Source of the DNA: Paramagnetospirillum magnetotacticum MS-1
Lineage (GTDB): Bacteria; Pseudomonadota; Alphaproteobacteria; Rhodospirillales; Magnetospirillaceae
DNA: 64,000 bases
NCBI RefSeq assembly: GCF_000829825.1
Contig: NZ_JXSL01000028.1
Coordinates: forward strand, 124,001 to 188,000
Direction: 5' to 3'
Below, in pieces: positions 50,849-60,599 of the stretch (the stretch's first letter is position 1; every line of letters starts with the position of its first letter). Position numbers and translations under genes: made by a program. The notes beneath the pieces are model-generated. The model had not been told where the DNA came from and did not search any database. It saw nothing but the letters and a program-made list of their open reading frames with translations.

Positions 50849-50941
50849 ATGAAGATGCGAGCAGCGCGGATCAGCGCACCCACATCCACTTTGCATCGGA
50901 ACGTTATGGCGATATCCACCATATGCGTCTCCACTGACTGA
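50849..50941 (+). CDS. Possible 30-residue small reading frame
   Basis: ATG 50849 follows GAAAGGAC and the frame runs 30 codons to a TGA at 50939. The predicted peptide is basic and Ser/Thr-rich with no recognised motif. It lies inside the repeat-bounded block. It could be a real small protein, a remnant of a mobile gene, or chance. Confidence 0.2.
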   Translation: MKMRAARISAPTSTLHRNVMAISTICVSTD

Positions 50942-50984
50942 GTGTCATTTGAGAAATCGCACAGATGGGCGAGGTCTGCTGACG

Positions 50985-51067
50985 TTTAGCGCCCGATGCA
51001 CAGTTGGACGAGTCCTGTGGATTTTAGCGTCCGCACACGGTTCGGCGAGACCCGGTGATATTTAGCG
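50985..51067 (+). repeat. Three TTTAGCG heptamers at 38-bp spacing
   Basis: TTTAGCG occurs at 50985, 51023 and 51061, exactly 38 bp apart. The intervening DNA is a diverged tandem unit sharing CACA and GGnCGAG elements. Confidence 0.6.
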
Positions 51068-51144
51068 CCTGATTGAGAATACGTAACGGGTCGCAGCAAG
51101 GCAAGAAAATCGAGAGCGTATCCCCAGAATCAACTCCACGACCC

Positions 51145-51188
51145 GGTTCCCAAAGGGCCCCGCCCTTTGGCGGGTATGGGCGGAGCCC
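51145..51188 (-). repeat. 44-bp hairpin repeat, right copy (inverted)
   Basis: Reverse-complement partner of 50735-50778, with the same internal 9-bp CCAAAGGGC stem. Together the two copies bracket 50735-51188. Confidence 0.75.
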
Positions 51189-51223
51189 ATGAACTCGGCG
51201 ACAGCCGATCTCGTTCGCCCATG

Positions 51224-51245
51224 AAAAAAGGGGGCCGAAGCCCCC
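51224..51245 (-). terminator. Rho-independent terminator of aspS
   Basis: On the minus strand GGGGGC-TTCG-GCCCCC, a stem with the very stable UUCG loop, is followed by six T. It lies 31 bp after the aspS stop. Confidence 0.92.
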
Positions 51246-51275
51246 TTCTCACTCTTTCACGGAACAGAACGGGCC

Positions 51276-53072
51276 TCAGCCCTCCTTGACCTCTTTCTTC
51301 GGCTTGGGCAGGTCCACCTTGATGTGGAGTTCGCGCAGGCGTTCCATGGTGATTTCGGCGGGCGCCTGCATGAGGAGGTCCTGGGCCTGCTGGTTCATGG
51401 GGAACAGGATGATTTCCCGGATATTGGGCTGATCGGCCAGCAGCATGACGATGCGATCGACGCCGGGGGCGGAGCCGCCGTGGGGCGGTGCGCCGAACTT
51501 GAAGGCGTTGAGCATGCCGCCGAAATGCTCTTCCACATGGGCGGCGGAGTAGCCAGCGATCTCGAAGGCCTTGTACATGATGTCGGGGCGGTGGTTCCGG
51601 ATGGCGCCCGAGGACAGTTCGACGCCGTTACAGACGATGTCGTACTGATAGGCGTTGATGGTCAGCGGGTCCTGATTGAGGAGCGCGTCCATGCCGCCCT
51701 GGGGCATGGAGAAGGGATTGTGGGAGAATTCCACCAGGCCCGTCTCCTCGTTGATTTCGTACATGGGGAAATCGACGGTCCAGCAGAACTTGAAGACGTC
51801 CTTTTCCAACAGGTCCAGTTCGTTGCCGATCTTGGTGCGGACCAGACCGGCGAATTTGGCGGCGGGCAGTTCCTTGTCGCAGGCGAAGAACACCGCGTCG
51901 CCATCCTTGAGATTGGCGGCGGCCTTGATGGCCTCGACACGGGCGGGTTCCAGGTTCTTGGCGATGGGTCCCTTGGGACCATCGGCGGCGAACTGGATAT
52001 AGCCCAGGCCACCGGCGCCGTTCTCGCGCGCCCATTCGTTGAGCTTGTCGAACCAAGATCGCGGCTGACCGGCGGCGCCCGGCGCGGGGATGGCGCGCAC
52101 CACGGACCCCTTGTCCACCAGCTTGGCGAACAGGCCGAAGCCGGAACCCCGGAAGGGCTCGGTCACATCGGCGATGATGATGGGGTTGCGCAGATCGGGC
52201 TTGTCCGAGCCGTATTTCAGCATGGCATCGGCATAGGTGATGCGGGGGAAGGGCGCGGGCGTCACGGCGCGGCCCTTGCCGAATTCCTTGAACACGCCTT
52301 CCAGCACCGGCTCGATGGCGGCGAAGACGTCGTCTTGGGTGACATAGCTCATCTCGAAGTCGAGCTGGTAGAACTCACCCGGAGAGCGGTCGGCGCGGCC
52401 CGCCTCGTCGCGGAAGCAGGGCGCGATCTGGAAATACTTGTCGAAGCCCGCCACCATCAACAGCTGCTTGAACTGCTGCGGCGCCTGGGGCAGGGCATAG
52501 AACTTGCCGGGATGGATGCGGCTCGGCACCAGATAGTCGCGGGCACCCTCGGGGCTGCTGGCGGTCAGGATGGGGGTCTGGAACTCGGTGAAGCCCTGGC
52601 CGATCATGGCCTGACGCAGATAGGCGATGACGCGCGAGCGCAGCATCATATTGGCATGCACCTCTTCGCGGCGCAGATCGAGGAAGCGGTAACGCAGGCG
52701 CATATCCTCGGGATATTCCTGATCACCGGCCACCTGGATGGGCAGAACATCGGCGATGGACTGAATCTCGATCTCGGCCACCTGAAGCTCGATCTCGCCG
52801 GTGGCAAGCCGGGGATTGACGGTCTCGGCCGAGCGCTTGACCACCTTGCCCGTCACGGTGATGACGCTTTCGGGCCGCGCCTTTTCCAAGGTGGCGAAAA
52901 CCGGGCTGCTGATATCGATCACGCACTGGGTCAGGCCGTAATGGTCGCGCAGATCCACGAACAGCAGATTGCCGTGGTCGCGCTTGCGGTGAACCCAACC
53001 CGACAGCCGAGCCTGGATGCCAGCGTCAGAGGCCTTCAACTGACCGCAGGTATGTGAGCGATAGACGTGCAT
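51276..53072 (-). CDS. aspS: Aspartyl-tRNA synthetase
   Basis: 598 residues, the bacterial-type class II enzyme. An N-terminal OB-fold anticodon-binding domain ([20 protein letters not shown]) is followed by motif 1 ([20 protein letters not shown] then TPIL), motif 2 ([20 protein letters not shown]), the large GAD insertion, and motif 3 ([17 protein letters not shown]). Start: ATG 53072 ([12 protein letters not shown]) has GAGGG five bases upstream; the frame continues 15 codons further without a better site. Whether it also charges tRNA-Asn was not determined; that would depend on whether asnS exists elsewhere in the genome. Confidence 0.97.
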   Translation of the reverse strand: MHVYRSHTCGQLKASDAGIQARLSGWVHRKRDHGNLLFVDLRDHYGLTQCVIDISSPVFATLEKARPESVITVTGKVVKRSAETVNPRLATGEIELQVAEIEIQSIADVLPIQVAGDQEYPEDMRLRYRFLDLRREEVHANMMLRSRVIAYLRQAMIGQGFTEFQTPILTASSPEGARDYLVPSRIHPGKFYALPQAPQQFKQLLMVAGFDKYFQIAPCFRDEAGRADRSPGEFYQLDFEMSYVTQDDVFAAIEPVLEGVFKEFGKGRAVTPAPFPRITYADAMLKYGSDKPDLRNPIIIADVTEPFRGSGFGLFAKLVDKGSVVRAIPAPGAAGQPRSWFDKLNEWARENGAGGLGYIQFAADGPKGPIAKNLEPARVEAIKAAANLKDGDAVFFACDKELPAAKFAGLVRTKIGNELDLLEKDVFKFCWTVDFPMYEINEETGLVEFSHNPFSMPQGGMDALLNQDPLTINAYQYDIVCNGVELSSGAIRNHRPDIMYKAFEIAGYSAAHVEEHFGGMLNAFKFGAPPHGGSAPGVDRIVMLLADQPNIREIILFPMNQQAQDLLMQAPAEITMERLRELHIKVDLPKPKKEVKEG

Positions 53073-53255
53073 GAAACCCTCGTAGGCGCGCTTGAATCCA
53101 AAGCGGGAAGAAGGCATCCCGAGCCATATTTTGTCAAGGCGGGATAACCCGATATTTACCAGTTGGGGGCAAACTTCTCCCAGGCATCCCGAGCCAGCGA
53201 CGATCGGGGGGCCCGGCGACCAGAAGGTCGTCCGCTCTTGCCAGGATGGTAAGCC

Positions 53256-53858
53256 ATGACCGACGACGCCCCAGGTGTGCGCACCCTACTGCGCAATCTC
53301 GACTTTCGCAGCCACGATGTCATCGCCCGCACCCTTGGAGTGCTGGGATGCCGGAATCTGCTGTGCCTGGATCAGAGCCAGGATGCCGAGCATCATCTCA
53401 GGACCGAAATGGTCGATCTTCTGGTGGTCGATACCGATCTGGGCATGGACGAGGCCTGCGATCTGGTGCGGCGCATGCGCCGAAGACTTTGCGCCGACAA
53501 CGCCTTTGCGGTGACTGTCCTGCTCACCTCGGCCACGCAGCCGGAACTGAGCACCTACCTTCTCAATAGCGGCGCCGACGTGGTTCTGGCCAAGCCGGTC
53601 GACCCGGTCATGGTGGCGGGCCGCATCACCGCCCTGATCCGCCAGCGCCGCAGCTTCGTGGTGGCGGGCGATTATCTGGGCCCCGACCGCCGGACCAGGG
53701 GCCGGCGCCCGGCCGAGCCCTCGGTGCCGAGAATTCCGGTTCCCAATCCGTTGCGCGAAATGTCCATCTCCTCCATGAGCAGAGACGAGCTGCGCGAACG
53801 CATCCGGGTGAGCTGGGTGGCCCTGGACGAGTGCTGGGTCGATCATCGGGCGGCCTGA
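53256..53858 (+). CDS. Receiver-domain protein with GPDRR tail
   Basis: 200 residues. Receiver with the phospho-acceptor in [14 protein letters not shown] and the Lys in [12 protein letters not shown], so phosphorylation is possible. After the receiver it has [15 protein letters not shown] and IPVPNPLR, the same arrangement as in the protein at 10919-11830, then a short helical end. No DNA-binding or enzymatic domain, so the tail may dock on a partner. ATG 53256 has AGGATGG upstream. It lies between aspS (divergent) and rnd (same strand, 50 bp). Confidence 0.83.
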   Translation: MTDDAPGVRTLLRNLDFRSHDVIARTLGVLGCRNLLCLDQSQDAEHHLRTEMVDLLVVDTDLGMDEACDLVRRMRRRLCADNAFAVTVLLTSATQPELSTYLLNSGADVVLAKPVDPVMVAGRITALIRQRRSFVVAGDYLGPDRRTRGRRPAEPSVPRIPVPNPLREMSISSMSRDELRERIRVSWVALDECWVDHRAA

Positions 53859-53908
53859 TCGAGGCGCCCGCTTGCCCCAAAGCCCGCCAGGGTGTATCTG
53901 TGGCAGCC

Positions 53909-55105
53909 ATGCCGATGATCTCCGATACCGAGTCGCTTGCGGCTTTTTGCCGCCGACTGAAATCCGCCCCGTTCGTCACCGTCGACACCGAGTTCATGCG
54001 GGAGAAGACGTATTGGCCGCAGCTCTGCCTGGTCCAGGTGGCCGGACCGGACGAGGCGCGCGCCATCGACCCGCTTGCGCCGGGCATGGATCTTACGCCG
54101 CTGTTCGAGCTGATGGCCGACACCAATGTGCTGAAGGTGTTCCATGCCGCCCGCCAGGACGTGGAAATCTTCCTGCATCTGGCCGACGCCATTCCAACCC
54201 CCATTTTCGACACCCAGATCGCCGCCATGGTCTGCGGCTTTGGCGATTCCGTGGGTTACGAAACTTTGGCCTCGCAATTGGCCAAGGCCCGCATCGACAA
54301 ATCCATGCGCTTTACCGACTGGTCCATCCGGCCGCTGTCGGAAAAGCAGATCCAATACGCCCTGGCCGACGTCACCCATCTGCGCGTCGCCTACGAGAAG
54401 CTGGTACGCAAGCTGGAGCGGAATGGCCGCATCGAGTGGCTGTCCGAGGAAATGGCGCTGCTGACCGAGCCCGGCACCTACCGGGTCGATCCCGAGAATG
54501 CCTGGCGCCGGTTGAAGCCCCGCTCCACCTCGGGCCGCTTCCTGGCCGTTCTCAAGGAACTGGCCGCCTGGCGCGAGCGCGAGGCCCAGGAGCGCGACTT
54601 GCCGCGCCAGCGCATCCTCAGGGACGAGACCCTGACCGAGATCGCCGCCCATCACCCCACCGACACCCACGAACTGGGCCGCACGCGCGGCATCGGCAAG
54701 GGGCTGGTGGAAGGCAAGATGGGTCAGGCCATTTTGGAAGCGGTCAAGCGCGCCATGGCCATTCCCGAAGCCGACTGCCCCAAGCCCAGCGACCGGGTCG
54801 ATGTACCCAAGGGCTTTGGGCCGGTGGTCGAGCTTCTCAAGGTCCTGCTCAAGATGAAGTGCGACGAGCACGGCGTGGCGGGCAAGCTGATCGCCAATTC
54901 CGCCGATATCGACGCCATTGCCGCCGATGATGATGCCGATGTTCCGGCTCTGCATGGCTGGCGCCGGGAATTGTTCGGCGAGGATGCCCTGAAGCTGAAG
55001 CATGGCCGTCTGGGCCTGGGCTTTTGCACCGATGGCCGCCGTCTGCGCACCGTGGCCATCGAGCCGGTCGAGGCCTGTTCCGCCGAGCCGGTGGCGGCAG
55101 ACTGA
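53909..55105 (+). CDS. rnd: Ribonuclease D
   Basis: 398 residues. 3'-to-5' exoribonuclease for tRNA and small-RNA maturation. DEDD residues are visible: VTVDTEFMREKTYWP (Asp, Glu), KVFHAARQDVEIF (Asp) and YALADVTHL (Tyr, Asp). HRDC domains follow in the C-terminal half (LKELAAWREREAQERDLPRQ; ELLKVLLKMKCDEHGVAGKL). Start: ATG 53909 by family alignment; a GTG at 53900 with AGGG upstream is nearly as good. The YkgJ-type gene begins two bases after the stop. Confidence 0.93.
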   Translation: MPMISDTESLAAFCRRLKSAPFVTVDTEFMREKTYWPQLCLVQVAGPDEARAIDPLAPGMDLTPLFELMADTNVLKVFHAARQDVEIFLHLADAIPTPIFDTQIAAMVCGFGDSVGYETLASQLAKARIDKSMRFTDWSIRPLSEKQIQYALADVTHLRVAYEKLVRKLERNGRIEWLSEEMALLTEPGTYRVDPENAWRRLKPRSTSGRFLAVLKELAAWREREAQERDLPRQRILRDETLTEIAAHHPTDTHELGRTRGIGKGLVEGKMGQAILEAVKRAMAIPEADCPKPSDRVDVPKGFGPVVELLKVLLKMKCDEHGVAGKLIANSADIDAIAADDDADVPALHGWRRELFGEDALKLKHGRLGLGFCTDGRRLRTVAIEPVEACSAEPVAAD

Positions 55106-55106
55106 C

Positions 55107-55730
55107 TTGGCCGGGCTCGGCTATTCCGACGCAAGGCGGCAAACCGCAGCCGCAGCCGGGGAGGCGCTGGCCCAGGGACAAGGTCCGGCCAAGGCCGCCC
55201 GCGCCGCCATTACCGCCACCGATTCCTTCTTCGATCGCGTCCGCGTCGCCTTGAAGCTGGATGAGCAACTGGCGAATCAGGCCTGCGCCGCGGGCTGTTC
55301 CTGGTGCTGCCACCAGATCGTCGCCATCACCGCGGCCGAGCTTGATCTGGTGGCCGAGGCCATCGCCGCCAAGCCGCCCAAGGCCCGCGCCGCCATCGCC
55401 GCCCGCGCCCGCGAGGCGGCGGCCAAAGGGGCCGGTCTGGACCAGCGGCAATGGTGGGCGGCCCGCATCCGCTGTCCCCTGCTGGAAGACGACGGGTTGT
55501 GCGGCATCCATGAGTCCCGCCCCCTGCCCTGCCGCGCCCATAATTCCGCCGATGCGGGGGCGTGTCGCCGTTCCTTCGAAGGCGAAGCGGTGCGCACGCC
55601 GGTTCTGGCCGCCCAGCAGGGCGTCTGGGCCCATGCCCAAACCGGGCTGGCCGAAGCCCTGGCCCAGGCGGGACAATCCGCCATGGGGTTGAACCTGGCT
55701 TTGGCGGTGGACGAACTGCTTAAGGGATGA
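55107..55730 (+). CDS. YkgJ-type cysteine-cluster protein
   Basis: 207 residues. The Cys pattern CxxxCxxCC (NQACAAGCSWCCHQ) followed by RCPLLEDDGLCGIHESRPLPCR is that of the zinc- or iron-chelating YkgJ family, whose role is poorly defined. Flanks are Ala-rich helices. The start is taken as the TTG at 55107; no ATG lies between the rnd stop and the domain, and the frame reaches back into rnd. The 3' end overlaps the convergent DUF188 gene by 11 bp. Confidence 0.78.
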   Translation: MAGLGYSDARRQTAAAAGEALAQGQGPAKAARAAITATDSFFDRVRVALKLDEQLANQACAAGCSWCCHQIVAITAAELDLVAEAIAAKPPKARAAIAARAREAAAKGAGLDQRQWWAARIRCPLLEDDGLCGIHESRPLPCRAHNSADAGACRRSFEGEAVRTPVLAAQQGVWAHAQTGLAEALAQAGQSAMGLNLALAVDELLKG

Positions 55731-56175
55731 CCCGCTTGGCCTGATGGACCATGGTGTCCAGGGCCGACAGAAAGCGTGAGCGGTCGGCCTTGGCGAAGGG
55801 AGCCGGGCCGCCGGTCATGGTGCCGATTTCCCGCAGCGTATTCATCAGGTCACGGGTGGCAAGGGCATCGCCGATGGAATTCTCGGTCATGGGCTTGCCG
55901 TTGGGACGCAGCACCAAAGCCCGTTTGAGAAGACAGCGCGAGCCCAGCGGAATATCGTTGGTGACGCAGATATCGCCCGCCGCGATTAGTTCGGCGATGC
56001 GGTCATCGGCGGCATCGGGGCCTTCGGGCACCACGATCATGGTGATCATGGGGTCCTGGGGCAGACGCAGCCAGGCATTGCCCACCACGGTGACGGCCAG
56101 ATTATAACGCCCCGCCACCTTGAACACCTCGTCCTTCACCGGACAGGCGTCACCGTCGATGTAGATTTTAGTCAT
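55720..56175 (-). CDS. DUF188 (YaiI/YqxD, UPF0178) protein
   Basis: 151 residues. Opening IYIDGDACPVKDEVFKVAGR and VTNDIPLGSRCLLKRALVLR with GPAPFAKADRSRFLSALD are the family signature. The fold is related to PIN-type nucleases and the acidic residues are in place (DGDACP, TNDIPL), but no activity is established. GGGGCAAG precedes the ATG. It is in the same direction as ppk-ppx, 123 bp downstream, and may be read from that transcript. Confidence 0.9.
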   Translation of the reverse strand: MTKIYIDGDACPVKDEVFKVAGRYNLAVTVVGNAWLRLPQDPMITMIVVPEGPDAADDRIAELIAAGDICVTNDIPLGSRCLLKRALVLRPNGKPMTENSIGDALATRDLMNTLREIGTMTGGPAPFAKADRSRFLSALDTMVHQAKRVIP

Positions 56176-56298
56176 GTCATTCTTGCCCCTCAGGCGCCGG
56201 GCGGGCCACTTCCGTAGCCCTTGGCTTTCGCGGCATAAGCCGCGGCGGCCTTTGGCCTTGCCTCCTCGTGCAGGCCTTTGGCCAGCCCTTCGTCGGAG

Positions 56299-57783
56299 TC
56301 ACTGCACCCGCCGGAAGATCAGAGCCTCGCATTCCAAGGCCTTGGCGAGGCGGTCGAAGGAGCGGTCGCCGTCCAGGGTGAAGGCGGGATTGTCGGCGGG
56401 CACTTCCAGGATCAGATACCTGTCCTCGACGAACAGGCTGGTCTGGCGCAGCAGATTGGGCGCACCGCCCGACAGGGTATGGGCGAGGCGGAGCGCCAGC
56501 CCCACCAGCCGGGCGCGGCGAAAGGCGCCCTCGTCCAGCAATTGGATGAAGCGGGCCACCTCGGGCGAATCCTCGTTGCCCTGATAGCGGCAGAACACCG
56601 CGAAGGCGATGGCGGCGCGGTGACGATGGCCGACGCCCATGAAGGGCAGGCGCAGGATGCGTAAAAAGGCCTGCTCGGCCCGGTAATCGGGATGCTCGTT
56701 CCAGAAGATGTCCGACACCAGACAGGCGGCATGGCGAAGTTGGGTTTCCCGCGTGGTCTCGTGGGGGAACAGCGGCGCCATCCAGGTCAGCAACTCGTCG
56801 CCGTGCTCGGGAAAGCGCGAATTGAGGATCGCCATGTGGCGGCAGACCGACAGCAGCGGGTCCTCTTGCTTCAGCTTCTCCGGCAGACGCTTGAGGAACT
56901 GGCCTTCGCGCATGCCATAGATGGAAAACACCAGACGGGTCGGACCGATGGCCCGGATCACGCGGGCCAGGATCAACGCCGCCATGGGCAGACCGCCGGT
57001 ACGCTTCTTGGAGATGCCGGGAATTTTCTCCAGGGATTTGCGGCTTTGGGTCGCCACCAGTTCCAGAATGGCCAGCGCCTCCCTGGCATCCAGGGAGAAA
57101 TTGTCCAGCACGGTCAGCGGGTGCTGGGTCTGGGCGATGCAGATGCGCGCGATGGACCGCCAGGCCCCGCCGACCGCATAGAGGTTGCGCCCCTTGCCCT
57201 CCCCCAGCCAGGCAATGCCCTTCAGATGGCTGTCGACCATCTCGGCGGCCCGCGCCTTGTCGTCGCCCGAAGCCTCGGTCAACCGCAGCAGCCCGAGAGG
57301 CATGGTCACATGCAGGCCGAAATTCTGATCCTGAACCGTCACCAGCTCCAACGAGCCGCCGCCCAAATCGGCGACGATGCCGTTGGCGTCGGGCGTACCG
57401 CACAGCACGCCCATGGCGGCCATCTTGGCCTCTTGGCCTCCGGACAGAACCTTGACCTGTACATTGAAGCGCCGCTCCACCTCGCGCACGAAATCCGCGC
57501 CGTCGGCGGCATCGCGCACCGCAGCGGTGGCCAGCACGTCAAGACGCTCCACCTCCATGGCGCGGCACAACGTCACGAAGCGGCCCACCGCCACCAGGGC
57601 GGCCTCGACGCCTTCGGGACTGAGGCGGCCGGAACTGCCCACCCCCTGGCCCAGGCCGCACACCGCCTTCTCATTGAACAGCGGAACAGGGACCCGCTGC
57701 GCCAGGTCGTAGACGCACAGACGAATGGAATTGGAGCCGATATCGACGATGCCGATGGGCTCCTGGCGCAGCTTGATCTTCAT
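56299..57783 (-). CDS. ppx: Exopolyphosphatase / Ppx-GppA phosphatase
   Basis: 494 residues. Hydrolyses terminal phosphates of polyphosphate or the pppGpp gamma-phosphate. ASKHA fold: phosphate-binding IGIVDIGSNSIRLCVYD near residue 10, catalytic-area AAVRDAADGADFVREVE, and DLGGGSLELV near 150. The C-terminal half is helical and HD-like (HMAILNSRFPEHGDELLTWM; VGHRHRAAIAFAVFCRYQG). The ATG lies 3 bp after the ppk stop, so synthesis and breakdown of polyphosphate are encoded as one operon. Confidence 0.93.
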   Translation of the reverse strand: MKIKLRQEPIGIVDIGSNSIRLCVYDLAQRVPVPLFNEKAVCGLGQGVGSSGRLSPEGVEAALVAVGRFVTLCRAMEVERLDVLATAAVRDAADGADFVREVERRFNVQVKVLSGGQEAKMAAMGVLCGTPDANGIVADLGGGSLELVTVQDQNFGLHVTMPLGLLRLTEASGDDKARAAEMVDSHLKGIAWLGEGKGRNLYAVGGAWRSIARICIAQTQHPLTVLDNFSLDAREALAILELVATQSRKSLEKIPGISKKRTGGLPMAALILARVIRAIGPTRLVFSIYGMREGQFLKRLPEKLKQEDPLLSVCRHMAILNSRFPEHGDELLTWMAPLFPHETTRETQLRHAACLVSDIFWNEHPDYRAEQAFLRILRLPFMGVGHRHRAAIAFAVFCRYQGNEDSPEVARFIQLLDEGAFRRARLVGLALRLAHTLSGGAPNLLRQTSLFVEDRYLILEVPADNPAFTLDGDRSFDRLAKALECEALIFRRVQ

Positions 57784-57786
57784 GGT

Positions 57787-59925
57787 CTAGGCAAGTTGCA
57801 GATTCTTGGACTTGCGCCCGCGCTCGCCCGCGCTGCCGCGACCCGACAGCGAGGGATTGGTCATGAAGTAGGTGTGGGCGTTGAACGCCCCCTCCTCGGC
57901 CTGGAAACGCTCGTAGACCCCATCAGGGCGCAAAATCCAGGTCTGGGCCTGATCCTTGAGATTGGCCACCATGATCTGATCGAGAATCTGGCGGTGCACC
58001 GTGGAATTCTCGATGGGTACGAAGGATTCCACCCGCCAATCCATGTTGCGCGGCATCCAGTCGGCGGACGAGATGAAGATCTTGGCATGGCGCGACGGCA
58101 TGCGGTGACCGTTGCCGAAGCAGATCACGCGGGAATGTTCGAGGAAACGCCCGACGATGCTTTTGACCCGGATATTATCGGACAGACCGGGCACACCGGG
58201 CCGCAGGCAGCAGATGCCGCGGATTACCAGATCCACCTTCACGCCAGCCTGGGAGGCACGGTACAGCGCATCGATCAATTGCGGGCAGACCAGCGAATTC
58301 ATCTTGGCCCAGATGGCGCCCGGCTTGCCGTCCCTCACATTGGCGATTTCGTCCTCGATCAGGGACAGAACCTTCTTGCGCAGGAAGATCGGCGCGATGG
58401 CCAGACTTTCCATGCCGTCGGGCTTGGCGTAGCCGGTCATGTAGTTGAAGGTCTTGGCCGCGTCGCGGCACAGCGCCGGATCACAGGTGAAGAACGACAG
58501 GTCGGTATAGATCTTGGCGGTGATGGGGTGATAGTTGCCGGTGCCAAAATGGACATAGGACACCAGGGTGCCGCCCTCGCGGCGCACCACCAGGGAAATC
58601 TTGGCGTGGGTCTTCAGTTCCAGAAAGCCGAACACCACCTGGGCCCCGGCGCGTTCCAGATCGCGGGCCCAGCGGATATTGGCTTCTTCGTCGAAGCGGG
58701 CCTTGAGTTCCACCATGGCGGTCACCGACTTGCCCGCCTCGGCGGCTTCGACCAGGGCCTTGACGATGGGGGAATCGGCGCTGGTGCGATAAAGGGTCTG
58801 CTTGATGGCCACCACCGCCGGATCGGCCGCCGCCTGACGGATGAACTGCACCACCACGTCGAAGCTTTCGAACGGGTGATGGACCACGATGTCCTTCTTG
58901 CGGATGGCGGCAAAGCAATCGCCCCCGAAATCGCGGATGCGCTCGGGGAAGCGGGCGTGGTAGGGCGGGAACAAAAGGTCCGGGCGCTCATCGACGATCA
59001 GACGCTTGGTATCGACCAGGCCCAACAGACCGTCGATCTCGAACACGTCTTCCTCGTCCGCATGCATCTCGGCGGTGGCCAAATCCCGGAGATCCTTGGG
59101 GATGCCAGCTCCGAAGGACAGCCGGATGACATGGCCGCGCCGCCGCCGTTTCAGGGCGGACTCGAATACGCGGACCAGATCTTCGGCCTCTTCGTCGATA
59201 TCCATTTCGGTGTCGCGGATCACCCGGAAATGCCCGAAGGATTCCATGCGGAAGCCCGGGAAAAGGTGATCGAGGAACAGCAGGACGAATTCCTCCAACG
59301 GCAGGAAACGGATGCCGTCGCCCGGCAAGCGGGTGAAACGCTCGATCTGGCTGGGAAGCGGCAGCAGCGCGCGCAACACCTCGCCGTCGTCCAGCTTGTT
59401 GAGATGAAGCACCAGGGCCGAAGACCCGTTGGGCAGGAAGGGGAAGGGATGGGCCGGATCGATGGCCAGGGGCGTCAGAACGGGGAAGACATGCTCCATG
59501 AAGCGGCCTTCCAGCCACTTCATATCGGCCTTGGACAATTCCGAACGGTCGATGACGGCGATTCCCGCCCCGCGCAGATCCACCTTCAATTCGCGCCAGC
59601 ACTTCTTCTGGGCGTCCAGCAGCCGGGCCGCCTCGGAATTGATGGCCGCCAATTGCTGGGCGGGGGTCAGGCCGTCCTGGCTGGTGGTCATGACGCCCGC
59701 TTCCACTTGGCCCTTCAGGCCGGCGACGCGCACCATATAGAACTCGTCCAGATTGGCCGCCGAGATGGACAGGAAGCGCAACCGCTCCAGCAACGGGTGA
59801 TGGGGGTTGAACGCCTCCTCGATCACCCGGCCGTTGAAGGCCAGCCACGACAACTCCCGATTGATGAAGCGATCCTTGGACTCGATATCGATAACGGGAA
59901 GGTCGACGGCCTGCGCATGGGTCAC
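57787..59925 (-). CDS. ppk: Polyphosphate kinase
   Basis: 712 residues. Makes inorganic polyphosphate from ATP through an autophosphorylated His. Recognisable segments: [19 protein letters not shown] at the start, [37 protein letters not shown], the catalytic-His region [16 protein letters not shown] and a second [18 protein letters not shown]. The start is a GTG at 59925 with GGAG 7 bases upstream, because the frame has no nearby ATG with a good site. It is divergent from sixA across about 90 bp containing an AT-rich ATTTATATATCC stretch that could hold promoters. Confidence 0.96.
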   Translation of the reverse strand: MTHAQAVDLPVIDIESKDRFINRELSWLAFNGRVIEEAFNPHHPLLERLRFLSISAANLDEFYMVRVAGLKGQVEAGVMTTSQDGLTPAQQLAAINSEAARLLDAQKKCWRELKVDLRGAGIAVIDRSELSKADMKWLEGRFMEHVFPVLTPLAIDPAHPFPFLPNGSSALVLHLNKLDDGEVLRALLPLPSQIERFTRLPGDGIRFLPLEEFVLLFLDHLFPGFRMESFGHFRVIRDTEMDIDEEAEDLVRVFESALKRRRRGHVIRLSFGAGIPKDLRDLATAEMHADEEDVFEIDGLLGLVDTKRLIVDERPDLLFPPYHARFPERIRDFGGDCFAAIRKKDIVVHHPFESFDVVVQFIRQAAADPAVVAIKQTLYRTSADSPIVKALVEAAEAGKSVTAMVELKARFDEEANIRWARDLERAGAQVVFGFLELKTHAKISLVVRREGGTLVSYVHFGTGNYHPITAKIYTDLSFFTCDPALCRDAAKTFNYMTGYAKPDGMESLAIAPIFLRKKVLSLIEDEIANVRDGKPGAIWAKMNSLVCPQLIDALYRASQAGVKVDLVIRGICCLRPGVPGLSDNIRVKSIVGRFLEHSRVICFGNGHRMPSRHAKIFISSADWMPRNMDWRVESFVPIENSTVHRQILDQIMVANLKDQAQTWILRPDGVYERFQAEEGAFNAHTYFMTNPSLSGRGSAGERGRKSKNLQLA

Positions 59926-60014
59926 GGCTAATCTCCAGTAGACGAGGCGTGGTACGCCCCCGTTCATTTATATATCCTGTTCGCAGCCCTGTCATGACCG
60001 AGGCGGTTACCGAT

Positions 60015-60560
60015 ATGAGAAAACTGTTCCTGCTGCGCCACGCCAAGTCCAGTTGGGATGATCCGGGCATGGATGATTTCGATCGGCCGCTGAACGGGCG
60101 TGGGCGCAAGGACGCCAGACGCATGGGACAATACATGGCCCGGCAGGGCTTCCGGCCTGGAATTGCGCTGGTTTCGGGCGCGGCGCGCACGCGGGCCACC
60201 TGGGAACTGATCGAGCCCCATCTGGAAGGCGTCCCCGTGGCCATCGAGGGCGAATTATACGAGGCGACCAAGGCGCGATTGCTCGATAGGCTGCGCCAGA
60301 TGGACGATCACATGGAATCCGTCCTGCTGATCGGCCACAATCCCGGCATCGGCCGTCTGGCCGAGGTGCTGGCAGACCACCACGGCGCCCCCGCCCTGCT
60401 GGCCAGATTGGCTGAGAAATTCCCCACCGGCGCCCTGGCGGTCCTCGAACTCGACATCTCACATTGGGGTGAGTTGGAGGCCGGACGCGGATCACTTGCA
60501 ACCTTCATCAGGCCCAAGGACCTCGAGACGCCTTCACCCGCCGGGGAATCGGCTTTATAA
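60015..60560 (+). CDS. sixA: Phosphohistidine phosphatase SixA family
   Basis: 181 residues. Histidine-phosphatase fold with the catalytic LRHAKSSWDDPGMDDFDRPL and the second His in LIGHNPGIGRLAE. SixA in E. coli removes phosphate from phosphohistidine in signalling or nitrogen-PTS proteins. Start: ATG 60015 with GAGG 11 bases upstream gives the usual family start; ATG 59994 in frame is the alternative. Divergent from ppk. Confidence 0.88.
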   Translation: MRKLFLLRHAKSSWDDPGMDDFDRPLNGRGRKDARRMGQYMARQGFRPGIALVSGAARTRATWELIEPHLEGVPVAIEGELYEATKARLLDRLRQMDDHMESVLLIGHNPGIGRLAEVLADHHGAPALLARLAEKFPTGALAVLELDISHWGELEAGRGSLATFIRPKDLETPSPAGESAL

Positions 60561-60599
60561 ACACCGCGCGCTTTCCAGACAGAGCAGGACCACCGCCCC

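Larger units (their letters stand above)
50714..51275. other. Longest non-coding stretch of the window (562 bp)
   Basis: Between pxpA and aspS. It contains two 44-bp hairpin repeats in opposite orientation (50735 and 51145), three TTTAGCG heptamers exactly 38 bp apart, one possible 30-codon reading frame at 50849, and the aspS terminator at 51224-51245. No recognised gene or RNA. Confidence 0.7.

Noticed and set aside
50654-50896. 80-codon minus-strand frame at the end of pxpA
   Set aside because: Built mostly from the hairpin repeat and the reverse of pxpA; no ribosome-binding site.
51324-53057. 577-codon plus-strand frame opposite aspS
   Set aside because: Antisense to aspartyl-tRNA synthetase; no recognisable protein features.
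56190-56298. Short open stretch between ppx and the DUF188 gene that reads like a natural Ala/Lys-rich peptide
   Set aside because: A stop lies just upstream and no ATG, GTG or TTG opens the frame, so no start could be supported.
56692-59931. 1079-codon open frame on the plus strand opposite ppk and ppx
   Set aside because: Antisense to two unmistakable genes; the His/Gln/Gly/Asp-rich translation is typical of the complement of GC-rich codons and shows no domain.
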